From Cytophagales bacterium (GTDB lineage: Bacteria > Bacteroidota > Bacteroidia > Cytophagales > UBA9547): 34,062 nt of DNA. Below the pieces are notes generated by a model. That model was not told the origin of the DNA, searched no databases, and worked only from the letters and a program-made list of their open reading frames with translations. The position numbers were made by a program, and so were the translations under genes. Shown in pieces: positions 1 through 8,774 of the stretch. Each line of letters opens with the position of its first letter. Within the stretch, counting starts at the first letter, position 1. The stretch spans positions 1 through 34,062 of the forward strand of contig JACMRH010000089.1 in assembly GCA_014376535.1 (NCBI GenBank). The letters are read 5' to 3'.

Positions 1-31
1 ATGTTATAATCAGGATTCTTCTAATACTTAT

Positions 32-68
32 AAAACCAGGCTCGATATTTTCTAGCCTGGTTTTTTTT
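32..68 (+). terminator. Rho-independent terminator of a gene left of the window
   Basis: A perfect 11-bp stem (AAAACCAGGCT pairing with AGCCTGGTTTT) closes an 11-nt loop and runs into eight T residues on the plus strand. It presumably ends a plus-strand gene lying mostly to the left of the window. The converging gene at 150-512 could also use it, though its minus-strand U-tract is short. Confidence 0.8.
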
Positions 69-149
69 ATTAAAGGTCAGCCAGACTTAATTAATTTCCA
101 TTTCTAAAAACTTAAAATTTAAGGATCATTTTAAACTTTAAACAGAATG

Positions 150-512
150 CTATTTCCTACTCAAAATAAAATTGTAAGTAAATAAGGCATTACCTACTGC
201 ACATTCATCAAAAGAGACGACCTCATAACCCATTTGCTGATATTTATTAACTACACTCATTACTAATGTAATATTTGATTCATCGTCTTCCCAAATACCC
301 TCTTTTGTAAATGGGTACTGAACTTCTGAAGTACCATCTGGTTTAAATATTTTTATATAGGACCTCTTTTTCCAGGTAGATCCTCCCCCAGCCAGTTTGG
401 CTTTGATGATTATATTAGAACTTGAGGTATCAGCGTTCTTAAAAGCCATTAAACCTGAAAGTAAACTGACACTTATAACTGAGATTAAAATAACAATAAT
501 TGATTTTTTCAT
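150..512 (-). CDS. small secreted hypothetical protein (120 aa)
   Basis: The family was not recognised. The ORF track begins at a TTG; the better start is the ATG at 512, which places MKK directly before a hydrophobic segment (IIVILISVISVSLLSGLMAF) that looks like a signal peptide or N-terminal anchor. The mature part, about 95 residues, is mixed alpha/beta in appearance, with a Gly-Gly-Gly turn (AKLAGGGSTWKK) and a single Cys near residue 103. There is no lipobox and no T9SS tail, so it would be periplasmic or anchored in the inner membrane. It stands alone: the next gene on the same strand starts more than 1 kb away and ends about 280 bp upstream. Function unknown. Confidence 0.6.
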   Translation of the reverse strand: MKKSIIVILISVISVSLLSGLMAFKNADTSSSNIIIKAKLAGGGSTWKKRSYIKIFKPDGTSEVQYPFTKEGIWEDDESNITLVMSVVNKYQQMGYEVVSFDECAVGNALFTYNFILSRK

Positions 513-795
513 TACATAAAATTTTGGTTCTACAAATTTAGTTTTTGTTCTAAAAAATTTGCGATGGATCAGAATTAAATCCAAGCCTCATTTCATTAAT
601 TCACCTTATTACCAATTTATTTTTTTCTGCAAAAGAACTTGGATACAAAATATTATCCCTGGCAGTGTAATTGATAAAATAGAAATAGCCTTCCTGACAT
701 AACTACCTGTTTGGCAAGTGTATTTTAACTTGGTAATTCTAAACTGGCGGGCAAAAAGAAATTATTATTTACAACATCAGGCAGTTTAAATTAAA

Positions 796-1683
796 TTAAT
801 TCCTACCCTTAGAAAACATCTCCTTTACTGATGTCCATTTAATTTCTGGATACCGGCCATTGTCATAGTGGTCCATCCTGGCCTTTCCTTGCATCATATC
901 CCGCATGTATTGCATGCCCTGCCAGGCAGGGTAAAGCTTGTTTTTTCCAGAACTTAAAAATCTTGTAACCTTAATCAAAATATTAAGCAAACCGACTCCT
1001 CCGGGCCTTAATAGTTTAAATTTATGATTACTTAATTCAGACATGATGTCTGCCATTTGAATTGGACTTAACCTATCACCTGCTACTTTCAGATATCGGG
1101 GACTCGAATCATCCAGGGCAACACAGGCAGTGAATTCAGCTACATTATCCATCGTAGTGAAGTCAAGAGTCTGGTGTTTATTGCCCCAATAAAATATTCG
1201 CTTCTTTTTGAAGAGAATCATAGGCATTTCTTCTTTCAAAAGTTCCATAAATGCTCCATTAAAAATGGTAGTAGCAGAAATAGTAGAATTTTCAAGATGG
1301 GAATGAAATTCTCTCCTCAAATCCAGGTTTCTGTTTGTTCCTGGTGTCAGGTTTGTAAAATCCAGGGAAAAATCAGACGGAATAAATCTGGGAACCTGAG
1401 CTTTTATTGCAGCATCCAATAATACTTTTTGAGTTTCAATAATAACAGGTCTTAAACCCGATAAAGCAGAGATAACACAAGTGGCACCTTTGCATGCTTC
1501 AGTCACTTCTTGAAGGTTAAGCATATTGATCTTAACTATTTTAATTCCCAGGCTTTCTAATTGACTTAAAGCCTGAGGATTACTTTCATGTCTGACGATG
1601 GCTGTCAGATTTACACCTTTCTTTATCAAGGATTTAGATATTCTCCCACCTAAATTTCCTGTTGCTCCTGCGATTACTATCAT
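796..1683 (-). CDS. NmrA-like / isoflavone-reductase-like NAD(P)-binding protein
   Basis: This is a 295-residue atypical short-chain dehydrogenase. The ATG at 1683 puts the Rossmann motif GATGNLGG at residues 5-12; the track's earlier GTG start only adds MTLILA. The fold signature continues with VISALSG (start of a nucleotide-contacting strand) and RFIPSDFSLDF, typical of NmrA/isoflavone-reductase proteins that bind NAD(P) as redox sensors or reduce small aromatic substrates. The usual SDR YxxxK pair is not obvious, as expected in this family. It is cytoplasmic, transcribed alone and divergent from the mannanase gene across about 210 bp. The substrate cannot be read from sequence; a redox-responsive regulator and a reductase are both possible. 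Confidence 0.85.
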   Translation of the reverse strand: MIVIAGATGNLGGRISKSLIKKGVNLTAIVRHESNPQALSQLESLGIKIVKINMLNLQEVTEACKGATCVISALSGLRPVIIETQKVLLDAAIKAQVPRFIPSDFSLDFTNLTPGTNRNLDLRREFHSHLENSTISATTIFNGAFMELLKEEMPMILFKKKRIFYWGNKHQTLDFTTMDNVAEFTACVALDDSSPRYLKVAGDRLSPIQMADIMSELSNHKFKLLRPGGVGLLNILIKVTRFLSSGKNKLYPAWQGMQYMRDMMQGKARMDHYDNGRYPEIKWTSVKEMFSKGRN

Positions 1684-1896
1684 AGCTAGTATTAGTGTCA
1701 CCTATTTAAAAAATCAAACAACTCCATATTGAATTTGTTTAATTTAGATAAAATGATTCGAATGAGGATATATTTATATTCTTTCTAGGTGACTTAATAA
1801 AAATGGGGAACCATTTCATTGTATTATTCCCAAAATCAATTGCATAAAACAATTAAATAATTTAAATTTATACTACTTTAAATTTCTAATAATTCT

Positions 1897-3537
1897 ATGA
1901 AATCAACTTTTACAAATTTGTGTCTGGTATTTAGCCTGTTCATATGCAATACATTAAACGCGCAAAAAATAGAGGCTGAAAGCGGTGTTTTGGACGGCGG
2001 TGCCGTTGTTGTTACAAATGCTTCAAGTTCAGGAGGGAAGTATGTTACAACCAATGCAGGTAATATTACTATTTCTACATCAACTGCAACTACAGGTTTT
2101 TACAATGTATATATTTATGTTGCAGCACCCTATGGCGACAAACAGAACAATTTTATTTTAGATGGCAATTCTGCTGTGTTTGCTACACCGCTTAACACAA
2201 ACTATATCAGATTAAAAGTAATTAGCTCACAAAAGGTTAATGCTGGGTCTCATACAATAAAAATAACCAATTCCTGGGGATACATAAATGTGGATTACAT
2301 TGAATTTGAAGCAGTTGATGCGTCCAGCAGGTTCAATGTTAATAAAACACTTGTTACTCCAAATCCAACCAAAGAAGCTGCTTGCCTTTATCAATTTTTA
2401 TATGATAACTATGGCAAAAAAATTCTTTCCGGCGTCATGACTTTAAATAGTTTTGATGAATCAAACTTTCTGAAACAAAATACAGGAAAAGAACCTGTTG
2501 TATTGGGGATTGACTTTTTACATACAAACAGAAAATATACATGGTACAATGACCAAACTCCAGTAGATGATGCAAAAGCATGGTCTGCCAAGAATGGTAT
2601 CCCTGTTTTCTGCTGGCATTGGAGAGATCCGTCAAGAGCAACGGAATCTTTTTATACCCAAAAAGGGAATGCAACCACTTATACAACTTTTGATATCAAG
2701 AAAATCAACGATCCAGCGTCCACAGAATACAAGGCAATGTTAAGCGATATTGATTACACAGCAACCCTTCTAAAAAGTCTTCAAACTGCCAACATCCCGG
2801 TGATTTGGAGGCCATTACATGAAGCAGCAGGTGGATGGTTTTGGTGGGGTGCTGATGGGGCTTCCTGCAAAAAACTTTATCAGATCATGTATGACAGAAT
2901 GGTTAATTTTCATGGGCTCAAAAACCTGATATGGGTTTGGACCAGGGAACCAAATGACGAAGCCTTTTACCCGGGTGATGCCTATGTAGACATAGTTGGA
3001 AGAGACATTTACAAAGATGGTGACCACGGTTCACAGGTTATTGAATTTAATAATCTTAATACTTTATATGGAGGCAAAAAGATGATCACGATCAGCGAAT
3101 CTGGTTCTTTTCCTGATGTAACAAACCTGATTAATGATGGAGCAGGTTGGTCATGGTGGATGCCCTGGTATGGTGGATACACTGAATCAGCCACGTATAA
3201 TTCACTTGATTTGTGGAAAAAAATGTTTGCCAGTGATTATGTAATTACACTTGATGAGATGCCTAATTATAAGAACTGTACTTTGGTTTCAGGAATAGAA
3301 GAAGAAGTATCAGAATCTAAGGGATTAAAAATATACTTCTCAGAAGCTACAGGGAATGTAATAGTTAACAGTCCAGAGGTAATTGGCCAGTTAACAATAT
3401 TTAATACTTTAGGAGAAATTGTGATTCAAAAATCTGTTAATTCGACAAATATAGAAGTTCCGGCACTTAACTTGAAATCAGGTATATACTTAGTAAAAGC
3501 TGATAACAAAAATCCGGTAAAGATTTTTAAACAATAG
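1897..3537 (+). CDS. secreted beta-mannanase, CBM35-GH26 with T9SS type A tail
   Basis: A 546-residue secreted endo-beta-1,4-mannanase candidate that would hydrolyse mannan or glucomannan. Order: signal peptide (about 1-22, ending LNAQ), a CBM35-like beta-sandwich (about 24-138, starting KIEAESG and ending NVDYIEFEA), a GH26 catalytic (beta/alpha)8 barrel (about 150-455), and a type A T9SS sorting domain (about 475-546, ending GIYLVKA...KIFKQ). The clan GH-A acid/base is E309 in RPLHEAAGGWFWWG, the classic GH26 motif, and the nucleophile is E401 in ISESGS. The protein would cross the inner membrane by Sec and the outer membrane by T9SS, then be released or anchored. It is monocistronic, with a strong terminator 17 bp after the stop. 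No frame damage is visible. The GH26 family is certain; mannan as substrate is inferred from the family. Confidence 0.93.
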   Translation: MKSTFTNLCLVFSLFICNTLNAQKIEAESGVLDGGAVVVTNASSSGGKYVTTNAGNITISTSTATTGFYNVYIYVAAPYGDKQNNFILDGNSAVFATPLNTNYIRLKVISSQKVNAGSHTIKITNSWGYINVDYIEFEAVDASSRFNVNKTLVTPNPTKEAACLYQFLYDNYGKKILSGVMTLNSFDESNFLKQNTGKEPVVLGIDFLHTNRKYTWYNDQTPVDDAKAWSAKNGIPVFCWHWRDPSRATESFYTQKGNATTYTTFDIKKINDPASTEYKAMLSDIDYTATLLKSLQTANIPVIWRPLHEAAGGWFWWGADGASCKKLYQIMYDRMVNFHGLKNLIWVWTREPNDEAFYPGDAYVDIVGRDIYKDGDHGSQVIEFNNLNTLYGGKKMITISESGSFPDVTNLINDGAGWSWWMPWYGGYTESATYNSLDLWKKMFASDYVITLDEMPNYKNCTLVSGIEEEVSESKGLKIYFSEATGNVIVNSPEVIGQLTIFNTLGEIVIQKSVNSTNIEVPALNLKSGIYLVKADNKNPVKIFKQ

Positions 3538-3553
3538 AAATTTTTTTTCTCAG

Positions 3554-3592
3554 AAAGGACTAAATACTTATTTGTATTTAGTCCTTTTTTTA
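3554..3592 (+). terminator. strong Rho-independent terminator after the mannanase gene
   Basis: A perfect 14-bp stem (AAAGGACTAAATAC with GTATTTAGTCCTTT) with a six-nt loop is followed by T residues on the plus strand. It separates the mannanase gene from the converging minus-strand operon. The stop codon of the minus gene at 3590 lies inside the T-tract, so the two transcription units end in the same place. The U-tract on the minus side is poor. Confidence 0.92.
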
Positions 3593-3913
3593 TTCCATAT
3601 CGTGCAAATAGCCAATTGCATACTTTTGCCTGTATTGGTCTAGTGTTCCAATAAAATCGTCATTTTCCTGTATAGATTTGACATAAATTTCCAACTCTGC
3701 ATCTGGAACCTGGTCCAATATATTTCTTACAGTTTCGGGATTATCTAAAATTTCATTTAAGCTTAAGTTGCTAATATCACTTACTGATTCAGCCTTCTGC
3801 ATAAAAGCTTTATAATCTGGCTCCTTTTTTGGTGCAATGAAGCTTATAAATGGAGTACCTTCTAATCTTTTCGAGATACTTAAATGGATATGAGATATTT
3901 GGTCATAGGTCAT
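3590..3913 (-). CDS. hypothetical soluble protein (107 aa), coupled to upstream membrane protein
   Basis: The family was not recognised. The 107 residues carry no signal peptide or membrane segment, are rich in charged residues and look mostly helical after residue 30, with many Asp/Glu/Asn (LSLNEILDNPETVRNILDQ). Its ATG overlaps the stop codon of the membrane-protein gene at 3910-4380 (ATGA), a sign of translational coupling and often of a functional pair. It is the last gene of the minus-strand run that starts at pgeF. A small cytoplasmic partner of the membrane protein is the simplest reading, but no activity can be assigned. Confidence 0.7.
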   Translation of the reverse strand: MTYDQISHIHLSISKRLEGTPFISFIAPKKEPDYKAFMQKAESVSDISNLSLNEILDNPETVRNILDQVPDAELEIYVKSIQENDDFIGTLDQYRQKYAIGYLHDME

Positions 3914-4380
3914 AAGTGCTGATTTATATACGGTAATGTAAACAAAACAAATAATGCCACCGATGCTCCAATAGAACCAAGAGACACCGCTATTATAAGT
4001 ATCGAGCTAGCTGTTTTGTGAGGACTAGAATTTTGATTATCAAATAAGTTTCTAAACAAGTGGGATTCTTTATTGTTCAAAAATTCATTTCCGAATTTCA
4101 AACCCATATCCTTTGTCTTAATTAACCGCCTTTCATAATTTCTATTCCAAATAAAAAAAATCACACCTAGCAAGCCATTAATCATCATTACGATACTTGT
4201 TATTGCAGAAAGAAAGCCTCCTTGTGCTATCAGGCAATAACAGGTGGAAACATGCACTGCAATGACAACAAAATACCCTGCAAGCATTGCCTGTTTGGAC
4301 AACAGCAGAAAACGGTATTGATTAATTATTTGTTGGAATTGCTCTGCTTTTGAAAAAATATCCTCCTGGAAATCGGCCAT
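3910..4380 (-). CDS. small membrane protein with three predicted helices (156 aa)
   Basis: No family is recognised with confidence. Residues about 1-25 are soluble and helical (FQEDIFSKAEQFQQIINQYRF). Hydrophobic helices fall at about 32-52, 56-78 and 126-149, and a basic segment (NRNYERRLIKTKD) follows the second. A soluble domain of about 45 residues separates helices two and three. The layout, a short N-terminal helix then a hydrophobic hairpin, loosely recalls SLATT-type membrane proteins, but this is only a resemblance. It lies 31 bp after the GH3-beta-lactamase gene on the same strand and overlaps its downstream neighbour by 4 bp, so both probably belong to the same transcript. Confidence 0.7.
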   Translation of the reverse strand: MADFQEDIFSKAEQFQQIINQYRFLLLSKQAMLAGYFVVIAVHVSTCYCLIAQGGFLSAITSIVMMINGLLGVIFFIWNRNYERRLIKTKDMGLKFGNEFLNNKESHLFRNLFDNQNSSPHKTASSILIIAVSLGSIGASVALFVLFTLPYINQHL

Positions 4381-4411
4381 TGCTTAAAGGCAAAAATTCT
4401 ATACCAGAAAA

Positions 4412-7375
4412 TTAAAAATTTCTTTTCAGGTCAGGAAATACAGAAGTAGAAGAAAAATTAGTTGTTTTCTGATCCACGATAGCCTCATAAGCAGCATCAT
4501 GAATTTTAGTTCTGATATTTTGCAACACAAGCTTCTTATTTTCAGCTGTGGGAAAGGTTCTGTTTGAAAGAAATATGTAAATCAATTGTTTCTCAGGATC
4601 GGCCCAAAAGCATGTACCAGTAAATCCAGTATGTCCAAAAGTTGAATGAGAAGCATAAAAAGATGTAGGTCCGTTTTTTTCCATGGAAGGTTTATCCCAG
4701 CCTAAGCCCCTTCTGTTGTAGAAATAATGCGCCCTGGTAAATTCCTGGATCGTTTCTTTCTTGAAATAACGGATTCCATTGTATTCTCCACCATTCAGTA
4801 ACATCTGTATGATGATAGCCAGGTCGTTTGCATTTGAAAACAAACCTGCGTGTCCACCAATACCTCCTAACATCGCAGCTCCCTGGTCATGAACAGTTCC
4901 CCGAATTTCCTGGAACCTGAAATAATTATCCATTTCTGTTGGAGCTATTTGGGAAGCTGGAATTCTGTCTAATGGCCTAAATCCTAAGTATTTAACATCA
5001 AGTGGCTTGTAAAACTTCTGGTTAAGGAAATCATTAATAGGCACATTTAGAATTCTTTCGCAAATGGCTTTCATGATGTAAAAACCGAGATCGCTGTATA
5101 CATACCCATAACATTCCTGACCATCCTTTTTCATCAAGGTATTTGACTGAATGGTCCATTTCCACATTGAATCAGCAAGGGCCAAATCAGCATACATTGA
5201 GGGAGTTACGGGAAGACAATAGCTACCGTATTTTTCATTACAATAAACATTATCTTTTGGCATTTTAATATTAAGAGTACGTTTCCAATGTTCGATAAAC
5301 GCAATTAAACCAGCCTGATGACTCAATACTTCCTGCACATTCAGGTTTTCCTTATTGGTTCCGATAAATTCAGGTAAATAAACACTCACCGTACTATCTA
5401 AAGAAATTTTGCCTGTTTCATACAAGTGCATCACTGCCAGGGTCGTCGCAGCGACTTTTGTTATTGATGCCAGGTCATAAACCGTATTTTCATTTACTGA
5501 ATCTTTCCCTTCGTAATTTAAATATCCAAAGGTTTTGTTATAAACGATTGTTCCGTTTTTTGCCAGTAAGATCTGGCACCCTGGCATGGCTTTGTCCTTG
5601 ATAGCGGCCAAGGCTATAGTATCAATTTTACTAAGTTTATAAGTGCTCATTCCAACACTTTCAGGAATAGAATATTTAAAGATGTCGTTTCTGGCTGTGG
5701 TATCTCCCAAACCTTCTTTGATTGTGGCAGAGGCACTTACCGGCAGTTTTCCAGTAGCCTGAATTGCGCCAAAAATAATCTGGGGGATAATCTTTTTGGT
5801 AGTAAAATTATCTTCGTATCCACATATGAGGTAATCTACTTTTTCAAAGTTTTTAAGGCTATATGCATTCCCAGAAATGGAAACTACAACTTTGGTTTTC
5901 CTTGATAAACGATTGACCATTTCAAGTGCGCCGGCAGGTATATTGTAATTTTTGCTTCTCTGATTATTCATCTCATGAAAACTGATTACAACAACCTTGA
6001 ATTTGCTTAGCGAATCGCCCAATTTGGTGTAATTGAAATCAGACATCTCCTTTCTTGGAACTGAATAATTTCTAAATGCTGCATACTTATTAAGCGTGGA
6101 TTGCACTATATTATCCTTATCCAAACCGATTGTTACAGATGCGAAGGACAAAGAATCTTTTCTTTTTATTGGTATAAAATTGTTTTTGTTTTTTACAACT
6201 GTAAAAGCCTTCTCATAAAGCTTTACTCTCAAAGCCTGAGCATCAGCATTATTCAAATCCTGAAAAAGGCTATCCGTTTTAATGACTTGAGGTGAAGTTA
6301 GCTTAAGCCAATACTTTGTTGTCAGTATTTTTTTTACGGTTTTGTCTATTTCCTTTTGAAAACTTTTCTTTTTAGCAGCCTCCTTAATTAGCTCAATAGC
6401 TTTTGGAACATTTTCAGAAAACAACAAAACATCATTTCCAGCCTGCAAAGCTTTTAAGTCTACTTCTCCAGGTTTATTGAATTTGCTAACACCTTTCATA
6501 TTCAGTGCGTCAGTAAAAATAATCCCGGTAAAAATCATTTTATCTTTAAGCAAATCAGTCACTACTTCGGGCGACAAAGTGGTAGCGCGGTTTGGAGTAT
6601 TATCATAAGCAGGTATGTGCATGTGGGCAACCATCACACTACCTACACTGTCTTTAAACAATCTTTTAAAAGGATATAAATCAATACTTTCGATTCTTTT
6701 CTTGTCATTATTAACTACAGGTAAGGTTAGATGTGAATCTGAATCAGTATCGCCATGGCCAGGAAAATGTTTTGCACAGGCAAGCACTTTTCCATCCTGC
6801 AGACCCTTCATGTAGGCAACACCCTTATCAGCCACTTTCTCTTTGTCTTCACCAAATGAACGGTTGCCAATGACAGGATTGTCCGGGTTGCTGTTAACAT
6901 CTACAACAGGCGAAAAACTAACATGAACCCCAAGTCTACGGCATTGATATGCAATCTCCCTTCCCATTTGATAAATCAAAGTATTATCTGCCAGGGCACC
7001 TAAAGTCATTTGTTTGGGAAAACTAACGGTACTGTCCAGCCTCATTCCCAAACCCCATTCAGCATCCATTCCTATCCAAAGAGGGATTTTAGAGAGGGCC
7101 TGATATCGGTTTGTTAACCTTGCCTGTCTTAATGGTCCACCCTGGAAAAATATTAATCCACCAAGGTTATATTTCACAATTAAAGAATCTATCTGAGCAT
7201 AATGTTCTTCCGTTTTATTGGAATATGCGGCAACCATAAATAACTGGCCAAGCCTTTGATCGGCTGTCATGGATTCGAAAACGCTATCAACCCATTGTTT
7301 TTGAGAAAGTTGGGTTTGGGCTAAAGAGTTTATTGAAAGCAAAAAGGCTATGATAAGCCCGGAATACTTATTCAA
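4412..7375 (-). CDS. NagZ-like GH3 beta-N-acetylhexosaminidase fused to a serine beta-lactamase-family domain
   Basis: A 987-residue two-enzyme fusion. After a signal peptide (about 1-19, ending SLAQ) comes a GH3 domain (about 25-370) with the NagZ motif KHFPGHGDTDSDSH; D213 and H215 match the Asp-His acid/base dyad, and D289 in FTDALNMKG matches the nucleophile. A GH3 C-terminal-like alpha/beta region follows (about 380-560). Residues about 590-965 are a class C beta-lactamase/esterase-like domain with S637-I-T-K640 (SxxK), YSDLG as the YxN counterpart, and GHTGFTG as the KTG counterpart. Such fusions are known in Bacteroidota and are expected to act in the periplasm on peptidoglycan or muropeptides. 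No in-frame ATG precedes the signal sequence: the track start is TTG, and an ATT five codons upstream is an alternative. It sits downstream of PgeF and DUF423 on the same strand. Confidence 0.92.
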   Translation of the reverse strand: MNKYSGLIIAFLLSINSLAQTQLSQKQWVDSVFESMTADQRLGQLFMVAAYSNKTEEHYAQIDSLIVKYNLGGLIFFQGGPLRQARLTNRYQALSKIPLWIGMDAEWGLGMRLDSTVSFPKQMTLGALADNTLIYQMGREIAYQCRRLGVHVSFSPVVDVNSNPDNPVIGNRSFGEDKEKVADKGVAYMKGLQDGKVLACAKHFPGHGDTDSDSHLTLPVVNNDKKRIESIDLYPFKRLFKDSVGSVMVAHMHIPAYDNTPNRATTLSPEVVTDLLKDKMIFTGIIFTDALNMKGVSKFNKPGEVDLKALQAGNDVLLFSENVPKAIELIKEAAKKKSFQKEIDKTVKKILTTKYWLKLTSPQVIKTDSLFQDLNNADAQALRVKLYEKAFTVVKNKNNFIPIKRKDSLSFASVTIGLDKDNIVQSTLNKYAAFRNYSVPRKEMSDFNYTKLGDSLSKFKVVVISFHEMNNQRSKNYNIPAGALEMVNRLSRKTKVVVSISGNAYSLKNFEKVDYLICGYEDNFTTKKIIPQIIFGAIQATGKLPVSASATIKEGLGDTTARNDIFKYSIPESVGMSTYKLSKIDTIALAAIKDKAMPGCQILLAKNGTIVYNKTFGYLNYEGKDSVNENTVYDLASITKVAATTLAVMHLYETGKISLDSTVSVYLPEFIGTNKENLNVQEVLSHQAGLIAFIEHWKRTLNIKMPKDNVYCNEKYGSYCLPVTPSMYADLALADSMWKWTIQSNTLMKKDGQECYGYVYSDLGFYIMKAICERILNVPINDFLNQKFYKPLDVKYLGFRPLDRIPASQIAPTEMDNYFRFQEIRGTVHDQGAAMLGGIGGHAGLFSNANDLAIIIQMLLNGGEYNGIRYFKKETIQEFTRAHYFYNRRGLGWDKPSMEKNGPTSFYASHSTFGHTGFTGTCFWADPEKQLIYIFLSNRTFPTAENKKLVLQNIRTKIHDAAYEAIVDQKTTNFSSTSVFPDLKRNF

Positions 7376-7449
7376 AAGGAAAGGTTTAATGGTTCAACAA
7401 CTTAAAATTAAAGATTAATAGTAATGATTGGATCAATTGGAGTTTAAAT

Positions 7450-7827
7450 CTAAGATAAAGATTTGCCAATGGCCAAAGCAATTAATATCCATCCGGCAAT
7501 CAAACAAAGGCCGCCTATGGGGGTAATGGCTCCAAGCCAGCGGTATCCGCTCAAACATAATATATACAGGCTTCCTGAAAATATGAGCATGCCCAGCATA
7601 TAACTGTAACCGGCGTATTCCAAAAATTTATGCTGAACATGAAACATTAAAATTCCAAGAAGGAACAAGGCCAAAGAATGGTAAAACTGATATTTAACTG
7701 CTGTTTCGAAAGTATCCATCCTTCCGTTTTCTTCCAGGAATTTCCTTAAACCATGTGCACCAAAGGCTCCTATCATTACCGAAATTGCTCCTGAAATACT
7801 GGCTGTTAATAGAAATAGTTTTTGCAT
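7450..7827 (-). CDS. DUF423 family membrane protein
   Basis: A 125-residue integral membrane protein of the DUF423 (YgdD-like) family, recognised from the N-terminal pattern SGAISVMIGAFGAHGL, the following ETAVKYQFYHSLAL stretch, and the C-terminal GWRWLG-like segment (SGYRWLGAITPIGGLCLIAGW). Four hydrophobic helices are apparent. The length matches the family. The biochemical role of DUF423 is not established. It is 52 bp downstream of pgeF and 74 bp upstream of the GH3 fusion, co-directional with both, so an operon is likely. Confidence 0.92.
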   Translation of the reverse strand: MQKLFLLTASISGAISVMIGAFGAHGLRKFLEENGRMDTFETAVKYQFYHSLALFLLGILMFHVQHKFLEYAGYSYMLGMLIFSGSLYILCLSGYRWLGAITPIGGLCLIAGWILIALAIGKSLS

Positions 7828-7879
7828 AATTAAATAGATAGCGTTTTAAAACTTTACTTTATGATTTCTTTATCAAATC

Positions 7880-8671
7880 TTACTTTAGCATAATTCCAGC
7901 AGCAAACCTGCCTGTTTTGTTTTTAAAATACCTGGCTGAATAAAATTTATCAGGATTTGAAAATGTACAAATTCCTGCAACCTCAATGTTATTTTCCTTC
8001 AAACCAAAATTTAATCCCTGGTCTTTATTTGCCTCCCATAAATCTGGGAAGTACTTATCAGTGATTTTGTTGTGTTTAAAATACTTTTTTGAACCATCTC
8101 CCTGTAATTCAAGAAAAGATTGATAAACATCCTCTCCTACTTCATATTTCTCCTGAGATATAGATGGGCCAACCGACAATATTATATCTTCCGGCTGACT
8201 TCCAAAATTATCTGCCATGGTTTGCAATGTTTTTAATGTGATTGAAGATGCAGTTCCCCGCCAGCCGGCATGAATTGCTGCAACTACCTGTTTTTTAGCA
8301 TCATAAGCAAGTAAAGGAACACAGTCAGCACCCATAACACATATACAGATTCCTTTAACATTGGTGACCAGTGCGTCAGCTTTTGATGGATTTCCATCAT
8401 ATTTTTCAGACACTATTAGGACTTTATCTGAATGATACTGGCTAACAAAAAACAATTGATCAGGTTTTATATCAAGAGAACCTGCAAGTAAAGACCTGTT
8501 TTCTTTTACATGCTGATCTATGTCTCCAACAGAAAAGCCAAGGTTCAAACCTGCCAATTCGGCTAAGCTTATTCCACCATCTTTTCCAGAAACAAAATGT
8601 TGAATTTTATCCTGAGTTGAAAAATTTTGAAACTTCCAAAGAGAAATGCCTTTTGAATTCGTAAGGAACAT
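7880..8671 (-). CDS. pgeF: PgeF/YfiH family protein (peptidoglycan editing factor; multicopper-oxidase-like fold)
   Basis: A 263-residue cytoplasmic protein of the PgeF/YfiH (DUF152, Cu-oxidase_4) family. The metal-site residues are all present: H80 in QYHSDKV, C117 in GADCVPLL and H134 in AIHAGWRGT. The family's C-terminal VGPSI...YEVG stretch and GRFAAGI-type ending also fit. In E. coli the homologue removes wrongly incorporated amino acids from peptidoglycan precursors; other members act on purine nucleosides, so the substrate here is an inference. It is the first gene of the minus-strand run. The 103-bp gap to the divergent response regulator should hold both promoters. Confidence 0.93.
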   Translation of the reverse strand: MFLTNSKGISLWKFQNFSTQDKIQHFVSGKDGGISLAELAGLNLGFSVGDIDQHVKENRSLLAGSLDIKPDQLFFVSQYHSDKVLIVSEKYDGNPSKADALVTNVKGICICVMGADCVPLLAYDAKKQVVAAIHAGWRGTASSITLKTLQTMADNFGSQPEDIILSVGPSISQEKYEVGEDVYQSFLELQGDGSKKYFKHNKITDKYFPDLWEANKDQGLNFGLKENNIEVAGICTFSNPDKFYSARYFKNKTGRFAAGIMLK

Positions 8672-8774
8672 TGTAGAATATGATTGATATAAATTTAACA
8701 GAATTGAATATATTTTTTGAGATTTACAGCTAAAAATAAATGGTGATGTTAAGGAATTTACAGCTTGAAATTAA

